A stretch of DNA of 64,000 nt. It comes from Melastoma dodecandrum. Its lineage: Eukaryota; Streptophyta; Magnoliopsida; Myrtales; Melastomataceae. The notes under the pieces are model-generated. The model was not told where the DNA came from and did no database searches. It saw only the letters and a list, made by a program, of their open reading frames with translations. Below, piece after piece: positions 35,301 to 44,999 of the stretch. The first letter of the stretch is position 1. Every line of letters begins with the position of its first letter. A program made the position numbers and the translations under genes. Where the stretch lies: NCBI GenBank assembly GCA_029817715.1, contig JARUPY010000320.1, positions 119,085-183,084 on the forward strand, read 5' to 3'.

Positions 35301-35976
35301 TTATCATCCGCAAACCGATGGACAAACGGAGGTTGTCAATCGCACTATGGCTGCAATCCTTCGAACCTTGGTCTCGAAGAACCAGAAGGATTGGGACATC
35401 AAGCTTGCCCATGCTGAATTCGCATACAATCGAGCCCCGAGTTCGACAACGAAGCCATCACCCTTCAAGGTAGTTTACGGACTCGATCCTTTAGTCCCTG
35501 TTGAACTAATGCCTGCGAGCGATTTGAGATCAGTTAGTCGAGATGCTAAAGAGCGCGCTAAGGAGATGCGATTGCTCCATGAGAAGACTCGAGCGCAGAT
35601 CGAGAAGGCCAATCAACGTTACGCAGAAAGAGCCTATCGCGGAAGAAGAGTGAAGATATTTCAGCCAGGAGACTTAGTTTGGATTCATTTGCGCAAGGAG
35701 CGATTCCCAGGCAAGAGGAAGAACAAGCTCATGCCGCGCGCTGAAGGACCATTCAAGATCATCGAGCGCATCAACGACAAAATTGATCTTCCAGGTGACT
35801 ATGGCGTTTCTGCCACATTCAACGTCCAGGATCTCATGCCATTTGTGGAGGATGACGACGACGAGAGTTTGAGGACAAACTCTTTTCAACAAGGGGAGGA
35901 TGATACAAAGAAGGACGACAACTTATTCCCGTCGACGCGTAGCAAGAGAGGCGTCACTTTGCTCGCTTGCGACTGA
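32386..35976 (+). CDS. gag-pol polyprotein of element 2, lacking RNase H (1,196 aa)
   Basis: Single open frame for the structural and replication proteins of a Ty3/gypsy retroelement. In order: a coiled coil (about residues 10-37); retrotransposon gag domain (about 85-190); CCHC zinc knuckle (C295 to C308); acidic linker; aspartic protease with D386-S-G; reverse transcriptase with D669 in SKVDLRSGYHQ and Y731-F-D-D734; integrase with H816, H823, C853, C856, catalytic D885, D946 and E982 (35 residues between the last two), and a GPF motif near 1121; then an acidic tail. RNase H is missing: the frame joins at TCCAAGGA (34791-34798), about residue 802, with the loss of 244 codons seen in element 1. 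Three more codons are missing after ERIND, in the GPF region. The start is the first ATG after the primer-binding site and matches element 1. The stop lies 74 bp inside the 3' LTR. An autonomous cycle would need RNase H from another copy. Its promoter has been separated by element 1. Confidence 0.92.
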   Translation: MAGRFQRGMTLDEAQVARLEEQIADLQQQLQSLRTHHASTSRSRIEIDGEENPWREESRRGSSPEYRRQERRAPTMSVQIPEFEGNLDPNEFIDWMHTVERIFDYEEVPEDRKVKLAALKLKKYASLWWENTNQQRRREGRDKIHTWSKMKRSMTKRFLPEHHRRDLYLKLQSLQQVSSVSEYTWEFERLLLQCDVQEAPEQTIARYLRGLKPQIADAVDLQQYWSFNDVRALAHKVEQQQARRATTRPFVKAAPFNKGSSSQAKPPSTTTVKRAPPSTTRPEVKSHERDIIRRCFKCQGIGHMASECPTRRNVVIKELSDEEEEFEENADPVWDVEETEEYPDEGELLVVRKALSVTPAKEESQRESIFHTRCTVAGKVCLVIVDSGSCTNAVSRTMVEKLKLPIEAHPHPYRLQWLNNESDVRVTQRARVPFSIGKSYQDEVACDVIPMDACHLLLGRPWQFDRRAQHDGYRNTYSIHIGENRVTLMPLTSQPTIATQDRLSDQPLKGVQLVRAIQEGEKAYFVVLVESAPGQATIHPQAASILEEFKDVFPEELPVDLPPMRSIQHQIDLVPGASLPNRPAYRCNPEEAKELQRQVDELVNKGSVRESLSPCSVPAILVPKKDGTWRMCMDSRAINKITVKYRFPIPRLDDMLDELHGAQVFSKVDLRSGYHQIRMKEGDEWKTAFKTKYGLYEWLVMPFGLSNAPSTFMRLMTHVLRPFMGKFVVVYFDDILVYSRSNEEHINHLRAVFNTLREEKLYGNLKKCEFFQPSVIFLGFVVSAEGIKVDESKIEAIKEWPTPRSSTRELLIREVHGGGIAGHFGVDKTLAMIQEHFYWPRMEKQVRGLIARCATCQQAKSRVQPQGLYTPLPVPERPWEHVSMDFVLGLPRTQRRKDSIMVVVDRFSKMAHFIPCQKTDDATNVADLYFREVLRLHGVPKSIVSDRDTKFLSYFWKTLWHKLGTKLIFSTAYHPQTDGQTEVVNRTMAAILRTLVSKNQKDWDIKLAHAEFAYNRAPSSTTKPSPFKVVYGLDPLVPVELMPASDLRSVSRDAKERAKEMRLLHEKTRAQIEKANQRYAERAYRGRRVKIFQPGDLVWIHLRKERFPGKRKNKLMPRAEGPFKIIERINDKIDLPGDYGVSATFNVQDLMPFVEDDDDESLRTNSFQQGEDDTKKDDNLFPSTRSKRGVTLLACD
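35891..35900 (+). other. Polypurine tract of element 2
   Basis: AAGGGGAGGA lies directly before the 3' LTR. It lies inside the polyprotein frame, since translation continues into the LTR. Confidence 0.85.
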
Positions 35977-36317
35977 GCTACGATCGCGACGAAAGGAGTT
36001 GCAAGTCGACGCGACGCAAGGACGTGCAAGTCGACGCGACGAAAGGAGGTGCAAGTCGACGCGACGCAAGGAGGTGCGACTTGATGACATCAGCGATTGA
36101 TCAACGAAAAGTCGCCCAAGCCAAGAGTCTCGAAGATGAAGAGCCTCGAGGAAGCTGAATCGATTCGCATTCCTCATTCATGCATTTATCATTCATGCTT
36201 TGCATTTACTTTGTTGCATTTACAATAAGCCAATTATGGCTCATTCATGAATCTGGCCTTGCATACATCTAGCCTAGGTTCATTTCCATGCATTTAAGTT
36301 CTTCTTCAGGTGTTCCC

Positions 36318-36324
36318 TATATAA
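36318..36324 (+). promoter_or_regulatory. TATA box in the 3' LTR of element 2
   Basis: TATATAA in the same context as in the 5' LTR. From here transcription would run rightward out of the element into the satellite array at 36761. Confidence 0.6.
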
Positions 36325-36484
36325 TGGGCACCTTGTACTCATTTGAAAAACAGCTTTTGAATCAAATTATAAACCCTTATCAGACTTAGTGTCTTTTATC
36401 CGAAGTGAGTGGATTCTCCTTCAAACCTCGTTCTTCATTTGGTGGATTTCCAAGTGCGGATTGAGTAGAGTGTATCAACCGGTG

Positions 36485-36603
36485 GTGGTGTATCTGTATC
36501 CTCCGTGTTGTGCCTCGCCCTCGTCTTGTTCGTGGTGGTGTATCTGTATCCACGGTCAAACGAGTCTACCCGAGTCTTCTTTCACGGTGGTGCATCTGTA
36601 TCC
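36485..36603 (+). repeat. Three spaced 17-bp repeats in R/U5
   Basis: GTGGTGTATCTGTATCC at 36485-36501 and 36535-36551, and GTGGTGCATCTGTATCC at 36587-36603, spaced 50 and 52 bp. They are downstream of the TATA box and so should be in the RNA leader. They are present in all four LTRs. The role is unknown; a leader RNA structure or binding site is possible. Confidence 0.8.
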
Positions 36604-36760
36604 GTGAAGGTTGATCTCAACCCTTCTTTTTCTTCATTCAGCCGCCTACCCCACACACTTTCCGTCCATACCGAACGTCACTCCATTCCGCACCCTTTTC
36701 AGTGACGTCCCCATTCGTTTTCGGTTTAGGAATCATCTATTCCTTGCCGTCCCCGTATCA

Positions 36761-36765
36761 ATGCA
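36761..36765. repeat. Target-site duplication of element 2, right copy (ATGCA)
   Basis: ATGCA directly follows GTATCA and begins the resumed satellite (ATGCACAACCTTGCATAAG). Confidence 0.95.
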
Positions 36766-37090
36766 CAACCTTGCATAAGTTGTGCGCGAGGTTCCTCCTT
36801 GTGCAAACGAGAGGGACCCGAATGTCAAATGTAGAACTCCAATTTTGAATAGTTTGGGAAGCATTTGGAGATCATTTAGGCTTCAGAAAATGCTAGTTCG
36901 GAAGCATCAATGTACGGAGCATGGGGGATGCACAACCTTGCCTAAGTTGTGCGCGGGGTTCCTCATTGTGCAAACGAAAGGGACCCGAATGCCAAATGAA
37001 GAACTCTAATTTTGAATAGTTTGGGAAGCATTTGGGGATCATTTAGGCTTCGGAGAATGCAATTTCGGATGCACCAAGGTACGGAGCATG
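36766..37090 (+). repeat. Diverged monomers next to element 2
   Basis: The first two monomers right of the element carry several changes that are rare or absent elsewhere in the window: TGCTAGTTCGG, TTGCCTAAG, AATGAAGAACTC in the otherwise conserved block, and CGGATGCACC. This suggests less homogenisation beside the insertion. Confidence 0.75.
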
Positions 37091-40000
37091 CGGAATGCAC
37101 AACCTTGCGTAAGTTGTGCGCGGGGTTCCTCATTGTGCAACGAAAGGGACCCGAATGTCAAATGTAGAACTCCAATTTTGAATAGTTTGGGAAGCATTTG
37201 GGGATCATTTCGGCTTTGGAAAATGCAAGTTCGGAATCACCAAGGTACGGAGCATGCGGGATGCACAACCTTGCAAAAGTTGTGCGCGAGGTTCCTCCGT
37301 GTGCAAACGAGAGGGACCCGAATGTCAAATGTAGAACTCCAATTTTGAATAGTTTGGGAAGCATTTGGAGATCATTTTGGCTTCGGAAAATGCAAGTTCG
37401 GAAGCATCAATGTACGGAGCATGCGGGATGCACAACCTTGCGTAAGTTGTGCGCGGGGTTCCTCCTTGTGCAAACGAAAGGGACCCGAATGTCAAATGTA
37501 GAACTCCAATTTTGAATAGTTTGGGAAGCATTTGGAGATCATTTAGGCTTCGAAAAATGCAAGTTCGGAAGCATCAAGGTACGGAGCATGCGGGATGCAC
37601 AACCTTGCGTAAGTTGTGCGCGGGGTTCCTCATTGTGCAACGAAAGGGACCCGAATGTCAAATGTAGAACTCCAATTTTGAATAGTTTGGGAAGCATTTG
37701 GGGATCATTTAGGCTTCGGAGAATGCAATTTCGGAAGCACCAAGGTACGGAGCATGCGGAATGCACAACCTTGCGTAAGTTGTGCGCGGGGTTCCTCATT
37801 GTGCAACGAAAGGAACCCGAATGTCAAATGTAGAACTCCAATTTTGAATAGTTTGGGAAGCATTTGGGGATCATTTCGGCTTTGGAAAATGCAAGTTCGG
37901 AATCACCAAGGTACGGAGCATGCGGGATGCACAACCTTGCATAAGTTGTGCGCGAGGTTCCTCCGTGTGCAAACGAGAGGGACCCGAATGTCAAATGTAG
38001 AACTCCAATTTTGAATAGTTTGGGAAGCATTTGGAGATCATTTTGGCTTCGGAAAATGCAAGTTCGGAAGCATCAATGTACGGAGCATGCGGGATGCGCA
38101 ACCTTGCGTAAGTTGTGCGCGGGGTTCCTCATTGTGCAACGAAAGGGACCCGAATGTCAAATGTAGAACTCCAATTTTGAATAGTTTGGGAAGCATTTGG
38201 GGATCATTTAGGCTTCGGAAAATGCAATTTCGGAAGCACCAAGGTACGGAGCATGCGGGATGCACAACCTTGCGTAAGTTGTGCGCGGGGTTCCTCATTG
38301 TGCAAACGAAAGGGACCCGAATGCTAAATGTAGAACTCCAATTTTGAATAGTTTGGGAAGCATTTGGAGATCATTTAGGCTTCGGAAAATGCAAGTTCGG
38401 AAGCATCAATGTACGGAGCATGCGGGATGCACAACCTTGCGTAAGTTGTGCGCGGGGTTCCTCATTGTGCAAACGACAGGGACCCGAATGCCAAATGTAG
38501 AACTCCAATTTTGAATAGTTTGGGAAGCATTTGGGGATCATTTAGGCTTCGGAAAATGCAAGTTCGGAAGCACCAAGGTACGGAGCATGCGGGATGCACA
38601 ACCTTGCATAAGTTGTGCGCGAGGTTCCTCCGTGTGCAAACGAGAGGGACCCGAATGTCAAATGTAGAACTCCAATTTTGAATAGTTTGGGAAGCATTTG
38701 GAGATCATTTTGGCTTCGGAAAATGCAAGTTCGGAAGCATCAATGTACGGAGCATGCGGGATGCGCAACCTTGCGTAAGTTGTGCGCGGGGTTCCTCATT
38801 GTGCAAACGAAAGGGACCCGAATGTCAAATGTAGAACTCCAATTTTGAATAGTTTGGGAAGCATTTGGGGATCATTTAGGCTTCGGAAAATGCAATTTCG
38901 GAAGCACCAAGGTACGGAGCATGCGGGATGCACAACCTTGCGTAAGTTGTGCGCGGGGTTCCTCATTGTGCAAACGAAAGGGACCCGAATGCTAAATGTA
39001 GAACTCCAATTTTGAATAGTTTGGGAAGCATTTGGAGATCATTTAGGCTTCGGAAAATGCAAGTTCGGAAGCATCAATGTACGGAGCATGCGGGATGCAC
39101 AACCTTGCGTAAGTTGTGCGCGGGGTTCCTCATTGTGCAAACGACAGGGACCCGAATGCCAAATGTAGAACTCCAATTTTGAATAGTTTGGGAAGCATTT
39201 GGGGATCATTTAGGCATTGGAAAATGCAAGTTCGGAATCACCAAGGTACGGAGCATGCGGGATGCACAACCTTGCATAAGTTGTGCGCGAGGTTCCTCCT
39301 GGCGCAAACGAGAGGGACCCGAATGTCAAATGTAGAACTCCAATTTTGAATAGTTTGGGAAGCATTTGGAGATCATTTAGGCTTCGGAAAATGCAAGTTC
39401 GGAAGCATCAATGTACGGAGCATGCGGGATGCACAACCTTGCGTAAGTTGTGCGCGGGGTTCCTCATTGTGCAAACGAAAGGGACCCGAATGCCAAATGT
39501 AGAACTCCAATTTTGAATAGTTTGGGAAGCATTTGGAGATCATTTAGGCTTCGGAAAATGCAAGTTCGGAAGCATCAATGTACGGAGCATGCGGGATGCA
39601 CAACCTTGCGTAAGTTGTGCGCGGGGTTCCTCATTGTGCAACGAAAGGGACCCGAATGTCAAATGTAGAACTCCAATTTTGAATAGTTTGGGAAGCATTT
39701 GGGGATCATTTAGGCTTCGGAAAATGCAAGTTCGGAAGCACCAAGGTACGGAGCATGCGGGATGCACAACCTTGCGTAAGTTGTGCGCGAGGTTCCTCAT
39801 TGTGCAAACGAGAGGGACCCGAATGTCAAATGTAGAACTCCAATTTTGAATAGTTTGGGAAGCATTTGGAGATCATTTAGGCTTCGGAAAATGCAAGTTC
39901 GGAAGCATCAATGTACGGAGCATGCGGGATGCACAACCTTGCGTAAGTTGTGCGCGGGGTTCCTCATTGTGCAAACGAAAGGGACCCGAATGCCAAATGT

Positions 40001-43000
40001 AGAACTCCAATTTTGAATAGTTTGGGAAGCATTTGGGGATCATTTAGGCATTGGAAAATGCAAGTTCGGAAGCACCAAGGTACGGAGCATGCGGGATGCA
40101 CAACCTTGCATAAGTTGTGCGCGAGGTTCCTCCTGGCGCAAACGAGAGGGACCCGAATGTCAAATGTAGAACTCCAATTTTGAATAGTTTGGGAAGCATT
40201 TGGAGATCATTTAGGCTTCGGAAAATGCAAGTTCGGAAGCATCAATGTACGGAGCATGCGGGATGCACAACCTTGCGTAAGTTGTGCGCGGGGTTCCTCA
40301 TTGTGCAAACGAAAGGGACCCGAATGCCAAATGTAGAACTCCAATTTTGAATAGTTTGGGAAGCATTTGGGGATCATTTAGGCTTCGGAAAATGCAATTT
40401 CGGAAGCACCAAGGTACGGAGCATGCGGGATGCACAACCTTGCGTAAGTTGTGCGCGGGGTTCCTCATTGTGCAACGAAAGGGACCCGAATGTCAAATGT
40501 AGAACTCCAATTTTGAATAGTTTGGGAAGCATTTGGGGATCATTTCGGCTTTGGAAAATGCAAGTTCGGAATCACCAAGGTACGGAGCATGCGGGATGCA
40601 CAACCTTGCAAAAGTTGTGCGCGAGGTTCCTCCGTGTGCAAACGAGAGGGACCCGAATGTCAAATGTAGAACTCCAATTTTGAATAGTTTGGGAAGCATT
40701 TGGAGATCATTTAGGCTTCGGAAAATGCAAGTTCGGAAGCATCAATGTACGGAGCATGCGGGATGCACAACCTTGCGTAAGTTGTGCGCGGGGTTCCTCA
40801 TTGTGCAAACGAAAGGGACCCGAATGCCAAATGTAGAACTCCAATTTTGAATAGTTTGGGAAGCATTTGGGGATCATTTAGGCTTTGGAAAATGCAAGTT
40901 CGGAATCACCAAGGTACGGAGCATGCGGGATGCACAACCTTGCATAAGTTGTGCGCGAGGTTCCTCCTGGTGCAAACGAGAGGGACCCGAATGTCAAATG
41001 TAGAACTCCAATTTTGAATAGTTTGGGAAGCATTTGGAGATCATTTAGGCTTCGGAAAATGCAAGTTCGGAAGCATCAATGTACGGAGCATGCGGGATGC
41101 ACAACCTTGCGTAAGTTGTGCGCGGGGTTCCTCATTGTGCAAACGAAAGGGACCCGAATGCCAAATGTAGAACTCCAATTTTGAATAGTTTGGGAAGCAT
41201 TTGGGGATCATTTAGGCTTCGGAAAATGCAATTTCGGAAGCACCAAGGTACGGAGCATGCGGGATGCACAACCTTGCGTAAGTTGTGCGCGAGGTTCCTC
41301 ATTGTGCAAACGAGAGGGACCCGAATGTCAAATGTAGAACTCCAATTTTGAATAGTTTGGGAAGCATTTGGAGATCATTTAGGCTTCGGAAAATGCAAGT
41401 TCGGAAGCATCAATGTACGGAGCATGCGGGATGCACAACCTTGCGTAAGTTGTGCGCGGGGTTCCTCATTGTGCAAACGAAAGGGACCCGAATGCCAAAT
41501 GTAGAACTCCAATTTTGAATAGTTTGGGAAGCATTTGGGGATCATTTAGGCTTCGGAAAATGCAAGTTCGGAAGCACCAAGGTACGGAGCATGCGGGATG
41601 CACAACCTTGCGTAAGTTGTGCGCGGGTTCCTCATTGTGCAACGAAAGGGACCCGAATGTCAAATGTAGAACTCCAATTTTGAATAGTTTGGGAAGCATT
41701 TGGGGATCATTTAGGCTTTGGAAAATGCAAGTTCGGAAGCACCAAGGTACGGAGCATGCGGGATGCACAACCTTGCATAAGTTGTGCGCGAGGTTCCTCC
41801 TTGTGCAAACGAGAGGGACCCGAATGTGAAATGTAGAACTCCAATTTTGAATAGTTTGGGAAGCATTTGGAGATCATTTAGGCTTCGGAAAATGCAAGTT
41901 CGGAAGCATCAATGTACGGAGCATGCGGGATGCACAACCTTGCGTAAGTTGTGCGCGGGGTTCCTCATTGTGCAAACGAAAGGGACCCGAATGCCAAATG
42001 TAGAACTCCAATTTTGAATAGTTTGGGAAGCATTTGGGGATCATTTAGGCATTGGAAAATGCAAGTTCGGAATCACCAAGGTACGGAGCATGCGGGATGC
42101 ACAACCTTGCATAAGTTGTGCGCGAGGTTCCTCCTGGCGCAAACGAGAGGGACCCGAATGTCAAATGTAGAACTCCAATTTTGAATAGTTTGGGAAGCAT
42201 TTGGAGATCATTTAGGCTTCGGAAAATGCAAGTTCGGAAGCATCAATGTACGGAGCATGCGGGATGCGCAACCTTGCGTAAGTTGTGCGCGGGGTTCCTC
42301 ATTGTGCAACGAAAGGGACCCGAATGTCAAATGTAGAACTCCAATTTTGAATAGTTTGGGAAGCATTTGGGGATCATTTAGGCTTCGGAAAATGCAATTT
42401 CGGAAGCACCAAGGTACGGAGCATGCGGGATGCACAACCTTGCGTAAGTTGTGCGCGGGGTTCCTCATTGTGCAAACGAAAGGGACCCGAATGCTAAATG
42501 TAGAACTCCAATTTTGAATAGTTTGGGAAGCATTTGGAGATCATTTAGGCTTCGGAAAATGCAAGTTCGGAAGCATCAATGTACGGAGCATGCGGGATGC
42601 ACAACCTTGCGTAAGTTGTGCGCGGGGTTCCTCATTGTTCAAACGACAGGGACCCGAATGCCAAATGTAGAACTCCAATTTTGAATAGTTTGGGAAGCAT
42701 TTGGGGATCATTTAGGCATTGGAAAATGCAAGTTCGGAATCACCAAGGTACGGAGCATGCGGGATGCACAACCTTGCATAAGTTGTGCGCGAGGTTCCTC
42801 CTTGTGCAAACGAGAGGGACCCGAATGTCAAATGTAGAACTCCAATTTTGAATAGTTTGGGAAGCATTTGGAGATCATTTAGGCTTCGGAAAATGCAAGT
42901 TCGGAAGCATCAATGTACGGAGCATGGGGGATGCACAACCTTGCGTAAGTTGTGCGCGGGGTTCCTCATTGTGCAAACGAAAGGGACCCGAATGCCAAAT

Positions 43001-44999
43001 GTAGAACTCTAATTTTGAATAGTTTGGGAAGCATTTGGGGATCATTTAGGCTTCGGAAAATGCAATTTCGGAAGCACCAAGGTACGGAGCATGCGGAATG
43101 CACAACCTTGCGTAAGTTGTGCGCGGGGTTCCTCATTGTGCAACGAAAGGGACCCGAATGTCAAATGTAGAACTCCAATTTTGAATAGTTTGGGAAGCAT
43201 TTGGGGATCATTTAGGCTTCGGAAAATGCAAGTTCGGAATCACCAAGGTACGGAGCATGCGGGATGCACAACCTTGCGTAAGTTGTGCGCGGGGTTCCTC
43301 ATTGTGCAACGAAAGGGACCCGAATGTCAAATGTAGAACTCCAATTTTGAATAGTTTGGGAAGCATTTGGGGATCATTTAGGCTTCGGAAAATGCAAGTT
43401 CGGAAGCACCAATGTACGGAGCATGCGGGATGCACAACCTTGCGTAAGTTGTGCGCGGGGTTCCTCATTGTGCAAACGAAAGGGACCCGAATGTCAAATG
43501 TAGAACTCCAATTTTGAATAGTTTGGGAAGCATTTGGAGATCATTTAGGCTTCGGAAAATGCAAGTTCGGAAGCATCAATGTACGGAGCATGCGGGATGC
43601 GCAACCTTGCGTAAGTTGTGCGCGGGGTTCCTCATTGTGCAACGAAAGGGACCCGAATGTCAAATGTAGAACTCCAATTTTGAATAGTTTGGGAAGCATT
43701 TGGGGATCATTTAGGCTTCGGAAAATGCAAGTTCGGAAGCACCAAGGTACGGAGCATGCGGGATGCACAACCTTGCGTAAGTTGTGCGCGGGGTTCCTCA
43801 TTGTGCAAACGAAAGGGACCCGAATGCCAAATGTAGAACTCCAATTTTGAATAGTTTGGGAAGCATTTGGAGATCATTTAGGCTTCGGAAAATGCAAGTT
43901 CGGAAGCATCAATGTACGGAGCATGCGGGATGCACAACCTTGCGTAAGTTGTGCGCGGGGTTCCTCATTGTGCAAACGAAAGGGACCCGAATGCCAAATG
44001 TAGAACTCCAATTTTGAATAGTTTGGGAAGCATTTGGGGATCATTTAGGCTTCGGAAAATGCAAGTTCGGAAGCACCAAGGTACGGAGCATGCGGGATGC
44101 ACAACCTTGCATAAGTTGTGCGCGAGGTTCCTCCTTGTGCAAACGAGAGGGACCCGAATGTCAAATGTAGAACTCCAATTTTGAATAGTTTGGGAAGCAT
44201 TTGGAGATCATTTAGGCTTCGGAAAATGCAAGTTCGGAAGCATCAATGTACGGAGCATGCGGGATGCACAACCTTGCGTAAGTTGTGCGCGGGGTTCCTC
44301 ATTGTGCAAACGAAAGGGACCCGAATGCCAAATGTAGAACTCCAATTTTGAATAGTTTGGGAAGCATTTGGGGATCATTTAGGCTTCGGAAAATGCAAGT
44401 TCGGAAGCACCAAGGTACGGAGCATGCGGGATGCACAACCTTGCGTAAGTTGTGCGCGGGGTTCCTCATTGTGCAAACGAAAGGGACCCGAATGTCAAAT
44501 GTAGAACTCCAATTTTGAATAGTTTGGGAAGCATTTGGGGATCATTTAGGCTTCGGAAAATGCAAGTTCGGAAGCACCAAGGTACGGAGCATGCGGGATG
44601 CACAACCTTGCGTAAGTTGTGCGCGGGGTTCCTCATTGTGCAAACGAAAGGGACCCGAATGTCAAATGTAGAACTCCAATTTTGAATAGTTTGGGAAGCA
44701 TTTGGAGATCATTTAGGCTTCGGAAAATGCAAGTTCGGAAGCATCAATGTACGGAGCATGCGGGATGCACAACCTTGCGTAAGTTGTGCGCGGGGTTCCT
44801 CATTGTGCAACGAAAGGGACCCGAATGTCAAATGTAGAACTCCAATTTTGAATAGTTTGGGAAGCATTTGGGGATCATTTAGGCTTTGGAAAATGCAAGT
44901 TCGGAATCACCAAGGTACGGAGCATGCGGGATGCACAACCTTGCATAAGTTGTGCGCGAGGTTCCTCCGTGTGCAAACGAGAGGGACCCGAATGTCAAA

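Larger units (their letters stand above)
25539..36760 (+). mobile_element. Element 2: CRM-like Ty3/gypsy LTR retrotransposon, split by element 1
   Basis: A complete retroelement with TGATAC...GTATCA ends. It is flanked by a 5-bp duplication (ATGCA) that restores the normal satellite sequence GGATGCACAACC when the element is removed. Without element 1 it is 5,261 bp: 5' LTR 859 bp, internal part 3,542 bp, 3' LTR 860 bp. The two LTRs differ at about four bases and one 1-base indel, so insertion was recent. It carries one open gag-pol frame that lacks RNase H. CRM assignment rests on the polyprotein reaching into the 3' LTR, the acidic tail after the integrase GPF motif, the lack of a classical chromodomain, LTR length, and the satellite setting. 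The clade name is from family knowledge and was not computed. Confidence 0.9.
35901..36760 (+). repeat. 3' LTR of element 2
   Basis: 860 bp, uninterrupted, TGATACAAAG to CCCCGTATCA. It is the best reference for this LTR: minisatellite 35986-36080, TATA box 36318-36324, insertion point equivalent of element 1 at TAAAC, then three 17-bp repeats. The last 25 codons and stop of the polyprotein are in its first 76 bp. Confidence 0.97.

Noticed and set aside
35820..35976. Chromodomain at the integrase C terminus
   Set aside because: After the GPF region only a short acidic and polar tail follows. It is too short for a classical chromodomain.
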